The notes under the pieces are model-generated. The model was not told where the DNA came from and did not search any database. It saw only the letters and a program-made list of their open reading frames with translations. The translations under genes and the position numbers were made by a program. Source: Oscillospiraceae bacterium (lineage in GTDB: Bacteria > Bacillota > Clostridia > Oscillospirales > Oscillospiraceae). Taken from it: a DNA stretch of 53,577 nt. The stretch spans positions 1-53,577 of the forward strand of contig JAFUGY010000068.1 of the NCBI GenBank assembly GCA_017469115.1, given 5' to 3'. Every line of letters starts with the position of its first letter. The first letter of the stretch is position 1. Below, piece after piece: positions 50,523 through 53,577 of this stretch.

Positions 50523-50539
50523 CGTATCCACCCGTTTTC

Positions 50540-51565
50540 TCAATACCAGTCGTGCTTTTCGTTCCGGTCAAGCTGGCTGATCTGCTGCATTTCATCGTCC
50601 GTCAGTTCAAAACCAAACAGGTCGAGGTTTTCCCTGATGTGATCGGGATTGCTCGAACCGGGGATCACGACGATGCCTCGCTGCAGATCCCAGCGGAGGA
50701 TGACCTGGGCGGAAGATACTCCGTGAGCTTCCGCTATTGCACAAATGATCTCATCTCCCAGAAGTTCCGCTGTGTATCCCCGGCCTCCCAGCGGATACCA
50801 GCACTGCACAACAATTCCCTTTTCCTGGATGAACGGCACTACTTCCTGCTCTTGGTAATAGGGATGTATCTCATTCTGCACCAGTGCAGGTGTGATCGTT
50901 ACCTGCGGCAGGAAAGAGGTCAATTCTTCGATATACCAGTTGGAGAGACCGAGTGAACGAATCTTTCCCTGCTCCACATACTTCTCCATAGCTTTGTACG
51001 CCTTTACGTCGTTTGTTCCGGGATGGTGAAGCAGCATCATGTCGATATACCCAATGTCCAGTTTTTCCAGCGCCATGTCGATTGCTGCTTCCGGGTCATG
51101 AAACTGATTCGGGTAAATCTTGGTGATCACAAAAATGTCCTCACGGGGAATGCCGTACTCTGCCATAGCCTGCCGAATGCCTTCACCCACAGCCTCTTCG
51201 TTTCCATACATATATGCGGTATCGGTCAGCCTTCCGCCGTTTGCCAGCAGTGCCATGACAGAATTGACACAGGCATCGTGATCGAGGGCGTAAGTACCGA
51301 GCCCCATGATTGGCATCGTATATCCGCTGTTCAACAAAACAGTTCTCCTCTCAAAATCAAAAACACCCGTACGTCTCTCAACATTTGTCTGACTCACCAT
51401 AGGCGCTCCTTCTCCATCGAACTCCTCTGTACGAGTAATATCGAGTGTGCTCTGAACTTCCGTATCCGGGGTGAAACCCGCTTGTACCGCTGCCCGGCAG
51501 GCAGACAGGCAGATCAGAACAAGCGCAAATGCCACAAATACCGCAAGTCGTTTCTTCCTGTTCAT
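50540..51565 (-). CDS. aldo/keto reductase with lipoprotein signal peptide
   Basis: 341 residues. The first 23 are a textbook lipoprotein signal: basic MNRKKR, hydrophobic core, lipobox LSAC with Cys23. About 55 linker residues precede an ordinary AKR barrel: catalytic Asp and Tyr in LTDTAYMYGNEEAVG, Lys in VITKIYP, His in MLLHHPG, and the NADPH-binding IPGSSNPDHIRENL. Extracytoplasmic placement is odd for an NADPH enzyme. RBS GGAGG. Operon with the flavoprotein and hydrolase. Confidence 0.88.
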   Translation of the reverse strand: MNRKKRLAVFVAFALVLICLSACRAAVQAGFTPDTEVQSTLDITRTEEFDGEGAPMVSQTNVERRTGVFDFERRTVLLNSGYTMPIMGLGTYALDHDACVNSVMALLANGGRLTDTAYMYGNEEAVGEGIRQAMAEYGIPREDIFVITKIYPNQFHDPEAAIDMALEKLDIGYIDMMLLHHPGTNDVKAYKAMEKYVEQGKIRSLGLSNWYIEELTSFLPQVTITPALVQNEIHPYYQEQEVVPFIQEKGIVVQCWYPLGGRGYTAELLGDEIICAIAEAHGVSSAQVILRWDLQRGIVVIPGSSNPDHIRENLDLFGFELTDDEMQQISQLDRNEKHDWY

Positions 51566-51587
51566 GATCTGCCTCCGCCCTAATAGA

Positions 51588-52589
51588 TTATTTCAAGTAT
51601 TCCTCAAAGAAGCTCTGAAGCTTGTCAAAGGGGATCGCTCCTTTGCCGCCGCCGTCATACAAGTCCGTATGGGAAGCGTCGGGAATGATCAAAAGTTCCT
51701 TATTGTCAGTGTACTTGCTGTCCTTCACCATATCAGCATAGGCGTCTTTGCCGAAATAACAGGAGTGTGCCTTGTCGCCGTGCATGATAAGGACTGCAGA
51801 TCGGATCTCATTGGAGTATTGCAGGATCGGCTGATTGATAAAGGATTCGCATCCGATCACGTTCCAGCCGCCGTTGGAATTGAGGGACCGGGCATGGTAG
51901 CCCCGCGGGGTCTTGTAGTAGTCGTAGTAGTCCTTTACAAAGTAGGGCGCGTCTTCCGGCAGGGGATCGACGACACCCCCGCCGAGCGTGTATTCTCCGG
52001 CCTTCAGATCAGCCAGGCGCTGGGCGCACATGGCAGCGCGCTTGGCATAACGAGCTTCTTCGCTGTCTTCGGCATCGAAATAGCCCTTGGCGTTCACACG
52101 AGTCATGTCATACATGGTCAAGACCACTGTCGCTTTGATGCGGGTGTCCAGAGCTGCGGTGTTCAGGGCCATGCCGCCCCAACCGCAGATGCCGATGATG
52201 CCGATACGGGCAGGATCAACTCTGTCGTTCATGGAGAGGAAATCCACCGCAGCCATGAAGTCCTCGGTATTGATGTCCGGGGAGGCCATATAGCGCACGT
52301 TGCCGCCGCTCTCGCCGGTGAAGGACGGGTCAAAGGCAATCGTCAAAAAGCCGCGCTCCGCCATGGTCTGCGCGTAAAGGCCGGCGCACTGCTCCTTGAC
52401 TGCGCCGAAGGGGCCGCAAACGGCGATCGCCGGAAGTCTGCCCTCCGCGTTTTTCGGCACATACATGTCAGCCGCCAGCGTGATCCCATAACGATTGACA
52501 AAGCTTACCTTGCAGTGGTCCACTTTTTCGCTCTTCGGGAAGGTTTTGTCCCACTCCTGCGTCAGCTTCAGATTTTCGATTTTCATCAT
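51588..52589 (-). CDS. alpha/beta hydrolase, YcjY/dienelactone-hydrolase-like
   Basis: 333 residues. Core LPAIAVCGPFGAVKEQ and RGFLTIAFDPSFTGESGG match this esterase/hydrolase group. The nucleophile elbow reads IGICGWGGMALN: no Ser at the canonical GxSxG place, so Cys may be the nucleophile or the protein is specialised. The acid (MHGDKAHS) and His (DASHTDLYD) positions are recognisable. No signal peptide; cytoplasmic. Start ATG 52589 has GGAGAG upstream and is 19 bases after the tautomerase stop. Confidence 0.82.
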   Translation of the reverse strand: MMKIENLKLTQEWDKTFPKSEKVDHCKVSFVNRYGITLAADMYVPKNAEGRLPAIAVCGPFGAVKEQCAGLYAQTMAERGFLTIAFDPSFTGESGGNVRYMASPDINTEDFMAAVDFLSMNDRVDPARIGIIGICGWGGMALNTAALDTRIKATVVLTMYDMTRVNAKGYFDAEDSEEARYAKRAAMCAQRLADLKAGEYTLGGGVVDPLPEDAPYFVKDYYDYYKTPRGYHARSLNSNGGWNVIGCESFINQPILQYSNEIRSAVLIMHGDKAHSCYFGKDAYADMVKDSKYTDNKELLIIPDASHTDLYDGGGKGAIPFDKLQSFFEEYLK

Positions 52590-52608
52590 AATGCTCGCTC
52601 TCCTTCTC

Positions 52609-52794
52609 TCATTTGCGCTCGCTCAGGAGCTTGCCGCCTACGGCAATGTTTTCCGTAGGATATTCTTCTACGAACATGGTAAAGGCCGGCTCGGGAATCC
52701 CCGTGATTTCTGACGCCAGCTGAGTCATTCTCTGTGCCAGCTCTGCTTTCTGTTCCTTCGGAAGCGGGGCAATTTTCATGGTGATCAACGGCAT
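52609..52794 (-). CDS. 4-oxalocrotonate tautomerase family protein
   Basis: 61 residues, the length of hexameric 4-OT subunits. Pro follows the initiator Met and would become the catalytic N-terminal Pro1 (MPLITMKIAPLPKEQKAEL). Catalyses keto-enol tautomerisation of 2-oxo acids in this family; the actual substrate is unknown. GGAG lies upstream. Operon position between the 71-residue protein and the hydrolase suggests processing of a small aromatic or oxo-acid compound. Confidence 0.88.
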   Translation of the reverse strand: MPLITMKIAPLPKEQKAELAQRMTQLASEITGIPEPAFTMFVEEYPTENIAVGGKLLSERK

Positions 52795-52807
52795 AATTCA
52801 TTCTCCT

Positions 52808-53023
52808 TCACATCTGTTGTGCTTTCCGGATGAGCAGATCCAGACGGTCCAACTGCTTCTGGCGGACATGCAGCGCGTCCAGTTGGTCACAGCGGCAGCT
52901 GCGCAGGCAGCGGACCAGATCCTCCTTCGCGCCGGAGGCGTAGAGCGCCTCGGCCCTTGCAATGCTGGATTCATCGCATCCGGCATCTTCCATTCGACTG
53001 CGAAGGGTGATTCTTTCGTCCAT
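52808..53023 (-). CDS. small helical protein, unknown; first gene of LysR-linked operon
   Basis: 71 residues from ATG 53023 (GGAGG upstream). Entirely helical in appearance, rich in Arg, Asp and Leu, with two Cys in RSCRCDQLDAL. No family I can name with confidence. It lies 13 bases before the tautomerase gene and is the first gene after the divergent promoter. Confidence 0.7.
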   Translation of the reverse strand: MDERITLRSRMEDAGCDESSIARAEALYASGAKEDLVRCLRSCRCDQLDALHVRQKQLDRLDLLIRKAQQM

Positions 53024-53055
53024 ATCTGATTCCTCCGTTTCCTTTCTGCATAAAC

Positions 53056-53095
53056 ATTATAGCGGATTGCTTTTTCATACGCCAATGGTTATAAT
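53056..53095. promoter_or_regulatory. overlapping divergent promoters
   Basis: Minus strand: TTGGCG (53085-53080), 18 bases, TATAAT (53061-53056), serving the five-gene operon. Plus strand: TTGCTT (53067-53072), 17 bases, TATAAT (53090-53095), serving the LysR gene. Each -35 lies in the other's spacer, so the two cannot be occupied together. Confidence 0.75.
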
Positions 53096-53107
53096 GAATA
53101 TCATGAA

Positions 53108-53122
53108 ATTCCAATATGGAAT
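53108..53122. promoter_or_regulatory. LysR-type box
   Basis: ATTCCA-ATA-TGGAAT; T53109 and A53121 give the T-N11-A of LysR recognition sites. Its centre is about 66 bases upstream of the predicted operon start (53049) and just inside the LysR transcript, the standard place for activation plus autorepression. Confidence 0.65.
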
Positions 53123-53147
53123 ATCGCGAGAAAGGGAGTGTTGATTT

Positions 53148-53577
53148 TTGGAGATCCGGATCTTACGTTATTTTCTCGCAGTAGCGCGGGAAGAGAATAT
53201 GACCAGAGCCGCCGAAATGCTTCATGTTACACAGCCGACGCTTTCCAAGGCGTTGAAATCTCTGGAGGATGAACTGGGTAAAAAGCTGTTTACCCGTCAC
53301 AGTTTCAGCATTGCGCTCACAGAAGAAGGCGCTCTCCTTCGGGATCGCGCAGAGGATCTTATCTCGATGGCAGACAAGATCGAAAAAGAGTTCCTGTCGC
53401 TGGACGATCTTACGGGCGGAGATCTGTATTTCGGTCTAGCGGAGTCCTACCAGATCCGGTACATCGCCCGGGAACTTCGCGTTCTGAAGCAGCGGTACCC
53501 CGGTCTTCAATACCATATTACGAGCGGCGACACGGAACAGGTCACGGAGAGACTGGACAAGGGCCTGCTGGATTTCG
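53148..53577 (+). CDS. LysR-family transcriptional regulator, N-terminal part (runs off window)
   Basis: TTG 53148 with GGGAG nine bases upstream opens a frame to the window end (143 codons). MEIRILRYFLAVAREENMTR, then AAEMLHVTQPTLSKALKSLE, is the LysR winged-helix; the effector domain starts around GGDLYFGLAESYQIRYIA. Divergent from the redox/hydrolase operon, which it most likely controls through the box at 53108. The inducer-binding domain is cut off. Confidence 0.93.
   Translation, partial: MEIRILRYFLAVAREENMTRAAEMLHVTQPTLSKALKSLEDELGKKLFTRHSFSIALTEEGALLRDRAEDLISMADKIEKEFLSLDDLTGGDLYFGLAESYQIRYIARELRVLKQRYPGLQYHITSGDTEQVTERLDKGLLDF

Overview
The window looks like chromosomal DNA of an uncultured-type Clostridia bacterium (Firmicutes, probably Oscillospirales-like). 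The reasons are: a T-box in front of valS, AGGAGG-type ribosome binding sites, frequent GTG/TTG starts, RecD2, TrmFO, a YolD-like protein, YitT and a LysM-rich secretome. There are no rRNA or tRNA genes, no CRISPR array and no intact insertion sequence. Strain or species cannot be named from the sequence alone.

Layout. 1-947: 5' two thirds of glnS (minus). 1111-6239: branched-chain amino acid ABC transporter operon (livK-H-M-G-F), preceded by a strong promoter and a leader that looks like a classical peptide attenuator. 6248-9224: T-box-controlled valS. 9338-12540 (minus): a small secreted acidic protein plus a fused ATPase/FtsX-type permease. 12777-16147: recD2, a small membrane protein and yitT. 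16189-17859 (minus): a drug/metabolite transporter and a divergent chloramphenicol acetyltransferase homologue. 18136-19365: L-serine dehydratase. 19431-21898 (minus): a MoxR ATPase with a DUF2201/VWA-like partner. 22240-24477 (minus): MATE exporter and a membrane-anchored XRE regulator. 25912-29596: a damage-response-like cassette (two micro-ORFs, XRE repressor, ImmA/IrrE protease, Y-family polymerase, YolD-like protein). 29704-32589 (minus): SGNH-like anchored protein and an EF-G paralogue with altered G motifs. 32845-42756: lipoprotein, then the housekeeping run TrmH-dprA-topA-trmFO-plsX-rnc-radical SAM, much of it with 4-bp stop/start overlaps. 42822-44165 (minus): secreted LysM protein. 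44497-46080: pgi. 46375-49617: decayed accessory region with sigma-factor fragments, a membrane protein/XRE pair under a large inverted-repeat promoter, an integrase remnant and two genes carried behind near-identical terminator-promoter-leader blocks. 50010-53023 (minus): five-gene redox/hydrolase operon with a divergent LysR regulator (53148-end) and a well-placed LysR box.

The signals that stand out are: (i) a putative leader-peptide attenuator upstream of liv with mutually exclusive hairpins; (ii) the XRE-ImmA/IrrE-polymerase-YolD cassette with translationally coupled micro-ORFs; (iii) repeat-delimited gene units with their own promoter and conserved leader hairpin beside a dead tyrosine recombinase; (iv) a 22-bp perfect inverted repeat wrapped around a promoter; (v) a predicted lipoprotein aldo/keto reductase; and (vi) an EF-G paralogue lacking the canonical catalytic His and NKxD. 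All functional statements are inferred from sequence read by eye; no searches or folding programs were run.
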